Shown: piece after piece, positions 24,640 to 32,648 of the stretch
How positions within the stretch are numbered: position 1 is the stretch's first letter
Layout: the number at the start of each line of letters is the position of its first letter
NCBI GenBank assembly: GCA_013153895.1
Contig: JAADDN010000005.1
Coordinates: 1-46,112, forward strand
Source: Thermoproteota archaeon
GTDB taxonomy: Archaea > Thermoproteota > Thermoprotei > Thermoproteales > Thermocladiaceae
DNA length: 46,112 nt
Reading direction: 5' to 3'
The notes under the pieces: generated by a model
What the model was told of the DNA's origin: nothing
What the model saw: only the letters and a program-made list of their open reading frames with translations
Database searches by the model: none
Translations under genes and position numbers: made by a program

Positions 24640-25818
24640 ATGTTAAAGAGGAAAGCAATATCGAACATTGTAGCAGTATCACTTCTCCTAGCAATAATGT
24701 TCGTAATATTGTCAATATTGTACATATATGTTTGGAAAAACATGTCAGCTACAACAACAGTACAGAAAGCAGCAAATATGCCACTAATAATAACAGGAAT
24801 ACATTACACAGTTGATGGTCTCATAATTGATGTTAGAGCAACAACAACTCCAGCATATGTAAAATACGTCTACATATTCACATATCCTAATAGAGCACTA
24901 GTAGACGTTATAACGCTTAACCCACCAGTATATGTACCACTTGGAAAAACAGTATCAATACTAATCAACATTGGATCAATATTAAACAAGATTGGATCTA
25001 AATATATAATTGTAGCAGTTGGTTCAGAAGCAGGAGCTACATTAGCAATGTATGGAACACCAATACCAATAAAACAGATACAGCAGTACTTATCTAAGAG
25101 CACAGAGTTCGTACTTCTAGCAGCAAGAACAGGAACAGGACTAGAAGTAGATCCATCATACATACATTTTGTGATCATTAACCCAGCATTAGATACATAC
25201 AAGTTCTACTATATTGATGGATCAACAGTAGAGACAGCAAGTGGACAACTAACAATGTTAACCACAAATGTGCTATATCTAAATGAGACTACTCTCCAGC
25301 AGAGGTATGATCTAGGTCCTGTCGTAGTCTTCGTAGATCCATATAATGCAGCTAAGACCTATACTGTGACTATAGTAGACATATATGGTACACCTCACAC
25401 ATTCACGTTAACTAAACTTGTAAATGATCCCTCAGAAGTCGTAGCTGACTATCTAATATGTTGGGAGGACCTATGGTGGCCTGGTACTACAGCAAACTTA
25501 GACAACTATATAGATGAGGTAATTAGAGTAACAATATTCATAAATGGTACAGTAAGGATACAGCCTCTACATGGTTCAGGAGGATTCCTTCACATGTTCA
25601 TGTTAGGATCATTAACTAAAGATCAGATACTAGCTGCAGTTAATGCATACGTAAACCTCAACTACTGTCTTAAGGGAACTCAGTACACGTTCATAGTCTT
25701 CGTCAAGCCTCATAACACGGAGTACTCTGCTACTGTAAGTGCACAATTATGGGATCCAAACACGTGTACTTACATAACTGTGCCTCCACTACCTGTGTTC
25801 TATAGGTTAGCTGGGTAA
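24640..25818 (+). CDS. Large type IV pilin-like surface protein
   Basis: A 392-aa protein that opens with a class III-type leader and helix: a basic tip, then KAISNIVAVSLLLAIMF and more hydrophobic residues up to about 33. The remainder is beta-rich and Thr/Val/Tyr-rich with NxT/S sequons, as expected of an exported, glycosylated archaeal protein. I recognise no enzymatic domain. The gene lies 33 bp ahead of the molybdate/tungstate transporter genes. In some Sulfolobales, pilin-like proteins organise sugar-binding lipoproteins at the surface, so a link to solute uptake is possible but is inference. An AT-rich TATA-like stretch precedes it (24619-24629). Confidence 0.65.
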   Translation: MLKRKAISNIVAVSLLLAIMFVILSILYIYVWKNMSATTTVQKAANMPLIITGIHYTVDGLIIDVRATTTPAYVKYVYIFTYPNRALVDVITLNPPVYVPLGKTVSILINIGSILNKIGSKYIIVAVGSEAGATLAMYGTPIPIKQIQQYLSKSTEFVLLAARTGTGLEVDPSYIHFVIINPALDTYKFYYIDGSTVETASGQLTMLTTNVLYLNETTLQQRYDLGPVVVFVDPYNAAKTYTVTIVDIYGTPHTFTLTKLVNDPSEVVADYLICWEDLWWPGTTANLDNYIDEVIRVTIFINGTVRIQPLHGSGGFLHMFMLGSLTKDQILAAVNAYVNLNYCLKGTQYTFIVFVKPHNTEYSATVSAQLWDPNTCTYITVPPLPVFYRLAG

Positions 25819-25851
25819 GAGTTATTAGAGACCGTTATCGGAAGTTAGATA

Positions 25852-26676
25852 ATGATTGCTCGACGCAGAATAATCATAGTAATATCAATAATTGTGGCAA
25901 CACTACTCATCTTAGGAGGGTACTTGACGTATCTACATAATGTTAAGAATGCTTATAGAGAACATACGTTAGTTGTCTTATGTGGAGCTGGCTTGATGAA
26001 GCCTATGAATGAGCTAGTAAAGATGTTCGAGAACAAGTATCATGTTAAGATAGAGGTAGACTATGGTGGAAGTGGTGAGCTATTTGCGAAGCTTGAGATG
26101 GGTATAGGAGACGTTTTTGTGCCTGGATCCTACTACTATATTAAGATAGCTCAGAAAAAGGGCCTAGTGATTCCGAACACGATAGTGAACATAACACTTC
26201 ACATACCTGTGATAGCAGTACCAGCAGGCAATCCAGCTCACATACGTTCGCTAAAGGACCTTCTTAGACCTGGAGTACGCATAGCTATAGGTAATCCTAA
26301 TGCTTGTGCTATAGGTAGGGTAACCATAAAGATATTTAAGAAGAATGGACTCTACAGTCTCTTCCTAGAGAAATTGAAACATGGCGAGATCGTTGAAGCA
26401 CCAACAGTAAATCAGCTTCTACTATACGTAGTGACAGGTCAGGTAGATGCTGCAATAATATGGGAAGATCTAGCAACATGGCCTCAGTCAAGAGGAAAGA
26501 TAGAGATCATACATATACCAGCAAAAGAAAACATTATAAAGACGATAGCTGCTGCAGTAACAATATATGCTGAGAAGAATGGAAACTTGAAAATTGCTGA
26601 GGAATTTGTAAGATTCATAAGCAGTTCTGAAGGATTAAAGATCTGGGAGAAGTGGGGTTTCAGACCATGCAGATAG
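25852..26676 (+). CDS. wtpA: Molybdate/tungstate-binding protein of an ABC transporter
   Basis: The extracytoplasmic oxyanion-binding protein, 274 aa. An N-terminal hydrophobic segment (about residues 6-28) serves as signal or membrane anchor; there is no lipobox. The fold signatures LVVLCGAGLMKPMNEL, VDYGGSGELFAKLEMG and QVDAAIIWEDLA match the ModA/WtpA family. Archaeal members usually feed tungstoenzymes, so tungstate is the more likely ligand, but the two cannot be told apart from sequence. The permease and ATPase genes follow with overlapping ends. Confidence 0.88.
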   Translation: MIARRRIIIVISIIVATLLILGGYLTYLHNVKNAYREHTLVVLCGAGLMKPMNELVKMFENKYHVKIEVDYGGSGELFAKLEMGIGDVFVPGSYYYIKIAQKKGLVIPNTIVNITLHIPVIAVPAGNPAHIRSLKDLLRPGVRIAIGNPNACAIGRVTIKIFKKNGLYSLFLEKLKHGEIVEAPTVNQLLLYVVTGQVDAAIIWEDLATWPQSRGKIEIIHIPAKENIIKTIAAAVTIYAEKNGNLKIAEEFVRFISSSEGLKIWEKWGFRPCR

Positions 26677-27443
26677 GATTTAAACATCTATGCATAATGA
26701 TAGCTATCGTAATAGCACTAATACTATTCTCATCATTCCTATGCTTAATTGTTCTACCATCACCTAAAGAGATTATAGAATCATTAAGAAGTAGCGAGAT
26801 GATGTTCTCTCTCAAGTTAACGTTAATATCAGCACTCATATCAACAATACTGGTGATGATAGTTGGAACACCAGCAGCATATGCATTAGCTAGATTCTCC
26901 TTTCCTGGAAAGAAGATAATAATGACCATACTTGACCTACCAATAGCAATGCCTGAAGTCGTTCTTGGACTAGCTCTACTACTTCTCTTTGGAAAAACTC
27001 CTCTAGGAACGTTTCTCAAATATCTTGGAATAAGGGTAGTATTCACCAAGATTGGTGTTGTAGTAGCAGAGTTCTTTACAGCTCTACCATATGCTATGAG
27101 AACTCTCTACTCTACATTTGAGACCATAAGCGCTCGATATGAGCTAGTTGCAAGAAGCTTAGGATATGGAGCATTTGAAACTTTTATGAAGATTACTCTA
27201 CCTATGGCGAGAAGCGGTATCATAGCTGCACTAGTAATAGCATTTGCGAGAAGCGTAGGAACATTTGGAACAGTGCTCATACTTGCGGGAGGCACGTACA
27301 TGGTTACTGAGACTCTACCAGTGACTCTGTACCTGAACATGTCATATGGTAACCTAGGAATGGCAATAACGAGTGGTCTACTACTACTAGGAGTATCATT
27401 CATCACAATATACATGGTAGAGAGACTTGGAGGAAGAACATGA
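26667..27443 (+). CDS. wtpB: Molybdate/tungstate ABC transporter permease
   Basis: An integral membrane permease with about six helices. The coupling-loop signature is present: EASARYELVARSLGYGAFETF-like, here ISARYELVARSLGYGAF followed by ITLPMARSGI. The ATG at 26667 is chosen; an in-frame GTG at 26652 adds five residues, and both overlap the 3' end of the binding-protein gene. It sits between wtpA and wtpC in one operon, with a 4-bp overlap to wtpC. Confidence 0.9.
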   Translation: MQIGFKHLCIMIAIVIALILFSSFLCLIVLPSPKEIIESLRSSEMMFSLKLTLISALISTILVMIVGTPAAYALARFSFPGKKIIMTILDLPIAMPEVVLGLALLLLFGKTPLGTFLKYLGIRVVFTKIGVVVAEFFTALPYAMRTLYSTFETISARYELVARSLGYGAFETFMKITLPMARSGIIAALVIAFARSVGTFGTVLILAGGTYMVTETLPVTLYLNMSYGNLGMAITSGLLLLGVSFITIYMVERLGGRT

Positions 27444-28507
27444 AGAGCATCCTTCTAGTCAAGGATCTACACGTAGATCTAGGAGAGTTCAAGATTGAGG
27501 ACATAACGTTCACAGTAGATAGAGGAGACTATGTATGTGTGATAGGTCCAACAGGTTCAGGAAAGACCATACTCATAGAAACTATAGCAGGTCTCTATAA
27601 ACCAAAGAGAGGATCAATAATCTTAGATGGTGAAGATATAACAGATCTACCACCTGAGAAGAGAAATATTGGAATAGTATATCAAGACTATGCATTATTC
27701 CCACATATGACAGTGTTTGACAATATAGCATTTGGCCTAAAGAAGAGAATAAGCAAGAAGAGTGAGATAATTAGAGAAGTGAAGACGATAGCTCAAAAAT
27801 TAGGAATAGAACATATTCTTCATAGAAGACCAACTACTTTAAGCGGAGGAGAACAACAGAGAGTAGCATTAGCAAGAGCTCTCGTTGTCAGACCAAAATT
27901 ATTGTTAATGGATGAACCTTTCAGTGCACTAGACTTCAAAACTAGATCGAGATTAAGAAAGCTAGTTAGAGACGTAGTCTCCGAATATAATACGACAGTC
28001 ATACATGTTACTCACGATTTTGAAGATGTGTGGAGTCTAGCTAACAAGGTAATGGTGATGTATAGAGGAAGAATATTACAGTACGATACTGTTGAGGAGG
28101 TCTTTAATAGACCTTGTTCTGATTTTGTTGCAGATTTCATAGATATTAATGTTATGGAAGGTGTAGTCACATGTAGTAATGATAAAACTATAGTAAGAAT
28201 AGGGGATCTAGAGATAATGAGTAAGGACAAAGTTTATGAAGGAAGTAGAGTTAAAGTATTTATAAGACCTGAACGTGTATTAATTCTCAAGTATAGACCT
28301 GATAAAAAGTTTGAAAACATATTAGAAGGATTTGTGGAGAATATTGAGAATAGAGGAAGCATGATCTATGTATGGGCAAGAGTTAACAATATTCTCATGA
28401 AGTGTGCATTTACGCCCAATATTTTGAATATTGTTGATTTCAGGATAGGTGATAAAGTTTACCTATGTTTTAGAAGCGATGATGTGAGGCTGTTTGTCTT
28501 CTCTTAA
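27440..28507 (+). CDS. wtpC: Molybdate/tungstate ABC transporter ATPase
   Basis: The nucleotide-binding subunit, 355 aa. Walker A is GPTGSGKT at about residues 36-43, the Q-loop is in GIVYQDYALFPHM, the ABC signature is LSGGEQQRVALARAL, Walker B is LLLMDEPFSALD, and the switch histidine is in VIHVTHDFEDV. A C-terminal TOBE-like domain from about residue 240 may bind the oxyanion or regulate transport. It begins with an ATGA overlap to wtpB and overlaps the convergent purB gene by 45 bp. Confidence 0.92.
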   Translation: MKSILLVKDLHVDLGEFKIEDITFTVDRGDYVCVIGPTGSGKTILIETIAGLYKPKRGSIILDGEDITDLPPEKRNIGIVYQDYALFPHMTVFDNIAFGLKKRISKKSEIIREVKTIAQKLGIEHILHRRPTTLSGGEQQRVALARALVVRPKLLLMDEPFSALDFKTRSRLRKLVRDVVSEYNTTVIHVTHDFEDVWSLANKVMVMYRGRILQYDTVEEVFNRPCSDFVADFIDINVMEGVVTCSNDKTIVRIGDLEIMSKDKVYEGSRVKVFIRPERVLILKYRPDKKFENILEGFVENIENRGSMIYVWARVNNILMKCAFTPNILNIVDFRIGDKVYLCFRSDDVRLFVFS

Positions 28508-29839
28508 GCTTTCTCTAGCTCTCTTCATCACTTCTGATGCATATTGTATAGCTCTCTCTATAAGATCTCTATAGTTTCCTAGATAGTTCTCAGGTCTTAT
28601 CATCTCTATCTCCTCTCTAGTAAGAATCTTACTTATCTCCTCATCTTCGAGAAGTGCTTCCTGTAGAGACTTCCCCTCTATGTACTTTCTCGTTATCTTT
28701 CTAAGCATCTCATGAGCTTTTCTTCTAGGTACTCCCTTCTTAATTAGAATATTCATCACCATCTCTGTGAGAGTAAAGTTTTTCAAAAGTTCAAGATTCT
28801 TCCTAATATTTTTCTCATTTATTGCAAGATTCTTCAATACCTTAATCATAGATATCAACATCTCGTCCAGTATCAGGAAGGCATGAGGTATGAGTATTCT
28901 CTCACAGCTGCTATTGGTCAAGTCTCTCTCATGCCAGAGTGGTATGTTCTCTAGTGCAGGTATTACGAGTCCTCTCAACATTTTTGCAAGTCCAGAAACT
29001 TTTTCTGATGTTACAGGATTAGCTTTATGAGGCATTGCTGAACTCCCAACTCTCTCAAAAGCTTCATACATCTCTCCTATCTCAGGTCTCGATAACTCTC
29101 TTATCTCGAGTGCAAGCCTATCAAGCTGTGAACCTATGATAGCTATTGCAGATATCAGGAAAGCAAAACCATCTCTCGGAGCTACTTGTGTAGATATTGC
29201 ATGAGGCTCTAGACCAAGCTTCTCTAGAGTCCTTCTTTCAACCTCTAGACCTTTCCCTTCCCAAGCAGCCATGGTTCCAACAGCTCCAGAGATCTTTCCA
29301 CGTACTACCATTCTCTCAGCATACATGAGTATCTCTAATCCTCTAGAGATCTCATACACGTAATTAGCAAATTTGAAGCCTAGAGTTATTGGAAGAGCGT
29401 GCTGTCCATGAGTTCTACCGATCATGACTAGGTCTGAGTACTTTCTAGCCTTATCAATCAACTCTTCTAAAAGCTCTATTACACGCCTCTTTATTATTCT
29501 TAATGCATCTCTTATAAGTAATGCCCATGTTGTATCAACTATATCGTAGCTTGTTGCACCATAATGAACAAATCTACATCCTGACTTCTCCTCTAGTAGG
29601 AAGGCTAGTCCAGCTATATCATGCCCTATCTTTCTCTCCATCTCATATACTTCTTCTGGTTTTACTTCAACATTTTTGACCTTCTCGCAGCATCCTTTTT
29701 CTGCTATTCCAAGCTCCTCTAGAGTACATACTAGCGCTCTTTCAACTTCAACGTACTTTCTCACTATATTTTCAACTCTAAATATGTTACGCATCTCCTC
29801 TGAGCCGTAACGCCAGTCTAGTGGACATACGTAGTCCAT
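28463..29839 (-). CDS. purB: Adenylosuccinate lyase
   Basis: Catalyses two fumarate eliminations in purine synthesis (SAICAR to AICAR, adenylosuccinate to AMP). It belongs to the fumarase/aspartase superfamily, with the C-terminal signature GSSAMPHKANPVTSEKV near residue 265, plus HYGATSYDIVDT and GRTHGQHALP. The length of 458 aa is normal. It is divergent from a winged-helix fusion gene, behind which purA follows, so both genes of the IMP-to-AMP branch flank that regulator-like gene. It overlaps wtpC by 45 bp at the 3' end. Confidence 0.96.
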   Translation of the reverse strand: MDYVCPLDWRYGSEEMRNIFRVENIVRKYVEVERALVCTLEELGIAEKGCCEKVKNVEVKPEEVYEMERKIGHDIAGLAFLLEEKSGCRFVHYGATSYDIVDTTWALLIRDALRIIKRRVIELLEELIDKARKYSDLVMIGRTHGQHALPITLGFKFANYVYEISRGLEILMYAERMVVRGKISGAVGTMAAWEGKGLEVERRTLEKLGLEPHAISTQVAPRDGFAFLISAIAIIGSQLDRLALEIRELSRPEIGEMYEAFERVGSSAMPHKANPVTSEKVSGLAKMLRGLVIPALENIPLWHERDLTNSSCERILIPHAFLILDEMLISMIKVLKNLAINEKNIRKNLELLKNFTLTEMVMNILIKKGVPRRKAHEMLRKITRKYIEGKSLQEALLEDEEISKILTREEIEMIRPENYLGNYRDLIERAIQYASEVMKRARESLREDKQPHIIASKT

Positions 29840-29871
29840 ATCTCGTCTAGACGTTGAGCATGTACTTATCG

Positions 29872-29889
29872 TTTAATTACTAAATTAAA
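29872..29889. repeat. 7-bp inverted repeat upstream of purB
   Basis: TTTAATT-ACTA-AATTAAA is a perfect 7-bp dyad with a 4-bp spacer, about 33-50 bp upstream of the purB start. A dyad of the same geometry lies before purA at 30863. It may be an operator, or only AT-rich promoter sequence. Confidence 0.35.
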
Positions 29890-29947
29890 AAGAGAAAGAG
29901 ATATGTAACATACTAATCAAAAAGTAGACCTTGACATAGTTCAACGG

Positions 29948-29962
29948 TTAAATATAGTTTAA
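29948..29962 (+). promoter_or_regulatory. Promoter of the winged-helix fusion gene
   Basis: The TTAAA-TATAG-TTTAA dyad contains TATA-like sequence 24-38 nt upstream of the ATG at 29986. It could serve as TATA box and possibly as an autoregulatory site. Confidence 0.4.
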
Positions 29963-29985
29963 GAAGAGATACTCACGGAAGAATC

Positions 29986-30822
29986 ATGTACAGTTGCACA
30001 GAACTCAAGACCCCAGACCTACCTAACTCCGCTCGATACATCATTACGTACCTCAAGTATAAGCATCTCGTCGAATGCGTTGACTCCGTAACATTTAGAG
30101 AATTAGTAGAAGGTACAGGTCTGTCCCCTAGAACCGTTAGAAAAGCAATATCCATGCTTCGTGATCTAGGTCTCATAAGAATAGTCAGAGATGTATCTCA
30201 TGGTAGAAGACACCTCTATCAGCTCAACTTTAAGAAATTAAGATCATTTGATGGAAATGGTGAGAGATCTGTTAACGCAGGAATATACTTGATAGATGTT
30301 GGGATAGGCTTAAGAAAGTTCATGAACCCTAAAGCTCTATCGGTACTATTCAATAGTGAGGTAGTGTTCCACACAGATAATGTTCCAGATCAAGTTCTAG
30401 ATCTTGTACCTGAAGGTACAGAAATATATCATGTATCTAAGCTTCAGAAGATGCTTCAGTCGATAGATGGTAAAGTTGCAACTATACTCATAGATGGTAT
30501 ATTAGATGAGGAGTATGCTAGAAGAATACCGGAGCTAGTTAAGTCAGTGTCAATAATAACATGTACATCACCTATCACATATGCTGCTGAGCTTCTAAGA
30601 TGTGGTAGATCTTGTAGAGTAATATTTAGGAGGACCCCAATACAGCTTCAGATACTATCAAGAAGACCTCTACGTCAGATTAATGGTGAGATCATAAAAT
30701 GTATAAAAGTAGAGTTATGTGGACCTAATAATGATAAGATATGTATTGAGGAGTGCTCTGTAGATCAATGTTTTACGTGTAATGACAATGTTGCTTACGT
30801 AATCTACGTGAGACCCTCATGA
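29986..30822 (+). CDS. Winged-helix protein fused to a tetrapyrrole-methylase-like domain, Cys-rich tail
   Basis: A 278-aa protein in three parts. Residues 15-85 form a winged helix (FRELVEGTGLSPRTVRKAIS, then LGLIRIVRD and a wing GRRHLYQL). Residues 99-225 resemble the tetrapyrrole-methylase fold: GIYLIDVGIGLRKFMNPKAL parallels KLYIIGLGVYPDYLSLRG of dphB in this same window, and ITCTSPITYAAELLRCG parallels the second half. The SAM-binding VPGDP-type loop is replaced by ILIDGILDEEYA, so methylation is doubtful. The tail has six cysteines (239, 245, 253, 257, 262, 265), a likely metal site. It may be a ligand-sensing regulator. It lies between purB (divergent) and purA. The winged helix is well supported; the rest is inference from motif resemblance. 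Confidence 0.65.
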   Translation: MYSCTELKTPDLPNSARYIITYLKYKHLVECVDSVTFRELVEGTGLSPRTVRKAISMLRDLGLIRIVRDVSHGRRHLYQLNFKKLRSFDGNGERSVNAGIYLIDVGIGLRKFMNPKALSVLFNSEVVFHTDNVPDQVLDLVPEGTEIYHVSKLQKMLQSIDGKVATILIDGILDEEYARRIPELVKSVSIITCTSPITYAAELLRCGRSCRVIFRRTPIQLQILSRRPLRQINGEIIKCIKVELCGPNNDKICIEECSVDQCFTCNDNVAYVIYVRPS

Positions 30823-30862
30823 GATCATTATTTTACGAACTTTACATATCTGACAGATCTCT

Positions 30863-30880
30863 AATATTTTAGGAAATATT
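30863..30880. repeat. 7-bp inverted repeat upstream of purA
   Basis: AATATTT-TAGG-AAATATT is a perfect 7-bp dyad with a 4-bp spacer, directly ahead of the purA TATA box (TTCTTAAGTT, about 30879-30888). A position just upstream of the TATA box would suit an activator. The geometry matches the dyad at 29872; only four of seven arm positions are identical. Confidence 0.35.
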
Positions 30881-30915
30881 TCTTAAGTTCTCTACATACT
30901 TATTCTAGGGAGATC

Positions 30916-31932
30916 GTGCCTGCAACAGTTGTAGTAGGTGGAGCATTTGGAGACGAAGGTAAAGGTAAGGTTGTTGCTTATCTAGCACTTGCAGACAAGC
31001 CCGCTGGAGCTGTGAGAACAGGAGCCATAAATGCTGGTCATACGGTAGTACATAAGGGAAGGATGTGGAAGCTCAGAATTGTTCCTTCAGCCTTCTTATC
31101 AGAGAACACTAAGCTATTTATTGCACCTGGAGCATTAACTAGAATAGACGTGTTTCTAAAAGAGGTTGAAGAGACAGGCGTTGAAGGTAGGATAATGATA
31201 GATGAGAAGACTGGAATAATAGAGGATAAGCACGTGAAGATGGAGAGAGAGAACGAGTATCTCATGAAGGTCATCGGATCAACAGGGCAGGGAGTTGGTG
31301 CAGCAATGGTTGAGAGAGTTCTAAGAGTTCTAAAACTTGCAAGAGACTTTCCTGAGCTTAAGAGATATGTTGGAGATACAGTAGCAATAGTGAACGATCT
31401 TCTTGATAAAGGTGAGATAGTTCTCGTAGAAGGTACTCAAGGAACATTCCTAAGCCTCTATCATGGAACATATCCATACGTTACATCTAGAGATGTCACA
31501 GCATCAGCTGTACTGAGCGAGGCAGGTATAGGACCTAGAAAAGTTGGAGACATAATACTCGTATTTAAAGCATATTGGACAAGAGTAGGAGCAGGAGAGC
31601 TGCCAGGAGAGCTACCACCAGAGGAGGCAGCAAAGAGAGGATGGGTAGAATATGGAACAGTTACAGGAAGACCGAGGAGAGTAGCACCATTTAACGTAGA
31701 GTGGGCTAAGAGAGCAATAATGTTAAACACACCTACACAGATAGCAATAACGAAGATAGATGCATTATTCCCAGAAGCTAAAGGTAAACGTAGATGGGAG
31801 GATCTACCAGTAGAGGCTAGAAGATGGATAGAGGACCTAGAAGACAAGTTGAAAGTTCCCATAACTCTGATAGGCACAGGAGAGGACGCCGAGGACATGG
31901 TAGATAGGAGAAGAGAGATATTCGGAAAATAG
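30916..31932 (+). CDS. purA: Adenylosuccinate synthetase
   Basis: Uses GTP to join IMP and aspartate, committing IMP to AMP. The P-loop VVVGGAFGDEGKGKVV is at the N terminus. NAGHTV, GSTGQGVGAAMVERV, EGTQGTFLSLYHG and the late TKIDALFPEA segment are typical. At 338 aa it is the short archaeal form, about 90 residues smaller than the bacterial enzyme. The start is a GTG at 30916 with a TATA box about 31 nt upstream, so the message is probably leaderless. Confidence 0.96.
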   Translation: MPATVVVGGAFGDEGKGKVVAYLALADKPAGAVRTGAINAGHTVVHKGRMWKLRIVPSAFLSENTKLFIAPGALTRIDVFLKEVEETGVEGRIMIDEKTGIIEDKHVKMERENEYLMKVIGSTGQGVGAAMVERVLRVLKLARDFPELKRYVGDTVAIVNDLLDKGEIVLVEGTQGTFLSLYHGTYPYVTSRDVTASAVLSEAGIGPRKVGDIILVFKAYWTRVGAGELPGELPPEEAAKRGWVEYGTVTGRPRRVAPFNVEWAKRAIMLNTPTQIAITKIDALFPEAKGKRRWEDLPVEARRWIEDLEDKLKVPITLIGTGEDAEDMVDRRREIFGK

Positions 31933-31998
31933 TATTCAACCTGCATGGAACATGCACATACTCTTTTAATAATTCTTACATCATTACTAGACTAGGAG

Positions 31999-32586
31999 AT
32001 GGCATTAACAGTATTAAGAGGCTCAGCAAAGACCTGCATACCCGTAGAACGTTTCATAGAGGTCTTGAGAGATCATGGTATTGACTGCTCTATGATAGGT
32101 AACGTCATAATATGCGTAGGAGAGAACATATTCCTCTGGAGCTCAGGTATAGAGAGAACCTTAGAAGAGAGTAAGATCATTCCCGTTTTAGAGGATGGTC
32201 ATGCAAAGATAATGCATTTAATAACAAACCTCATAGAATCTGTAGATAAAAGAGATCATCTATCAAATATAAAGACTGTGAAAGAGATGATAAGCTACTG
32301 TACAAGCAATGTAGAGAGCGCACTTCTGTTAGATATTGCATTAAAAGAGCTTGAAGATTCTCTTAAATCTAGCTTAAACTCATGTATAATACTTCAGAGA
32401 ACAGATAACAACTTTTTAAGAATATTAGTTAAGAAGTGTTGTAGAGTTAAGAGAGTTGAGTTCTTACTAGTACTCGACTTAAAGAATAAAGATAATTCTA
32501 AAATGATATTAGACAAAATTTCTAACATTTTTAGAGATCTTGGTATTAAAGATATAAGATTCTTGAGAATTAAAGCAGAACTGTAG
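31999..32586 (+). CDS. Uncharacterised protein, 195 aa
   Basis: I do not recognise a family. The N terminus (GSAKTCIPVERFIEVLRDHGI, then NVIICVGENIFLW) looks like a small alpha/beta domain, the middle is helical, and the end (VEFLLVLDLKNKDNSK, then LGIKDIRFLRI) returns to alternating strands. Cysteines are scattered and do not form a clear metal motif. The TATA-like CTTTTAATAAT (31963-31973) sits about 31 nt before the ATG, so it has its own promoter after purA. No membrane segment is present. Confidence 0.65.
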   Translation: MALTVLRGSAKTCIPVERFIEVLRDHGIDCSMIGNVIICVGENIFLWSSGIERTLEESKIIPVLEDGHAKIMHLITNLIESVDKRDHLSNIKTVKEMISYCTSNVESALLLDIALKELEDSLKSSLNSCIILQRTDNNFLRILVKKCCRVKRVEFLLVLDLKNKDNSKMILDKISNIFRDLGIKDIRFLRIKAEL

Positions 32587-32648
32587 CTTTTACACATATA
32601 GGAAACCTTAATATTTAGCTAGTGCGAGTTTTCTTCATGGTCGATTAG

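Noticed and set aside
28520-28545. Box C-like GTGATGA on the minus strand inside purB
   Set aside because: It lies within conserved coding sequence and lacks correctly spaced D', C' and D boxes.
31943-31955. GCATG-GAA-CATGC palindrome after purA
   Set aside because: Arms of only 5 bp are likely by chance, and no second copy was noticed.
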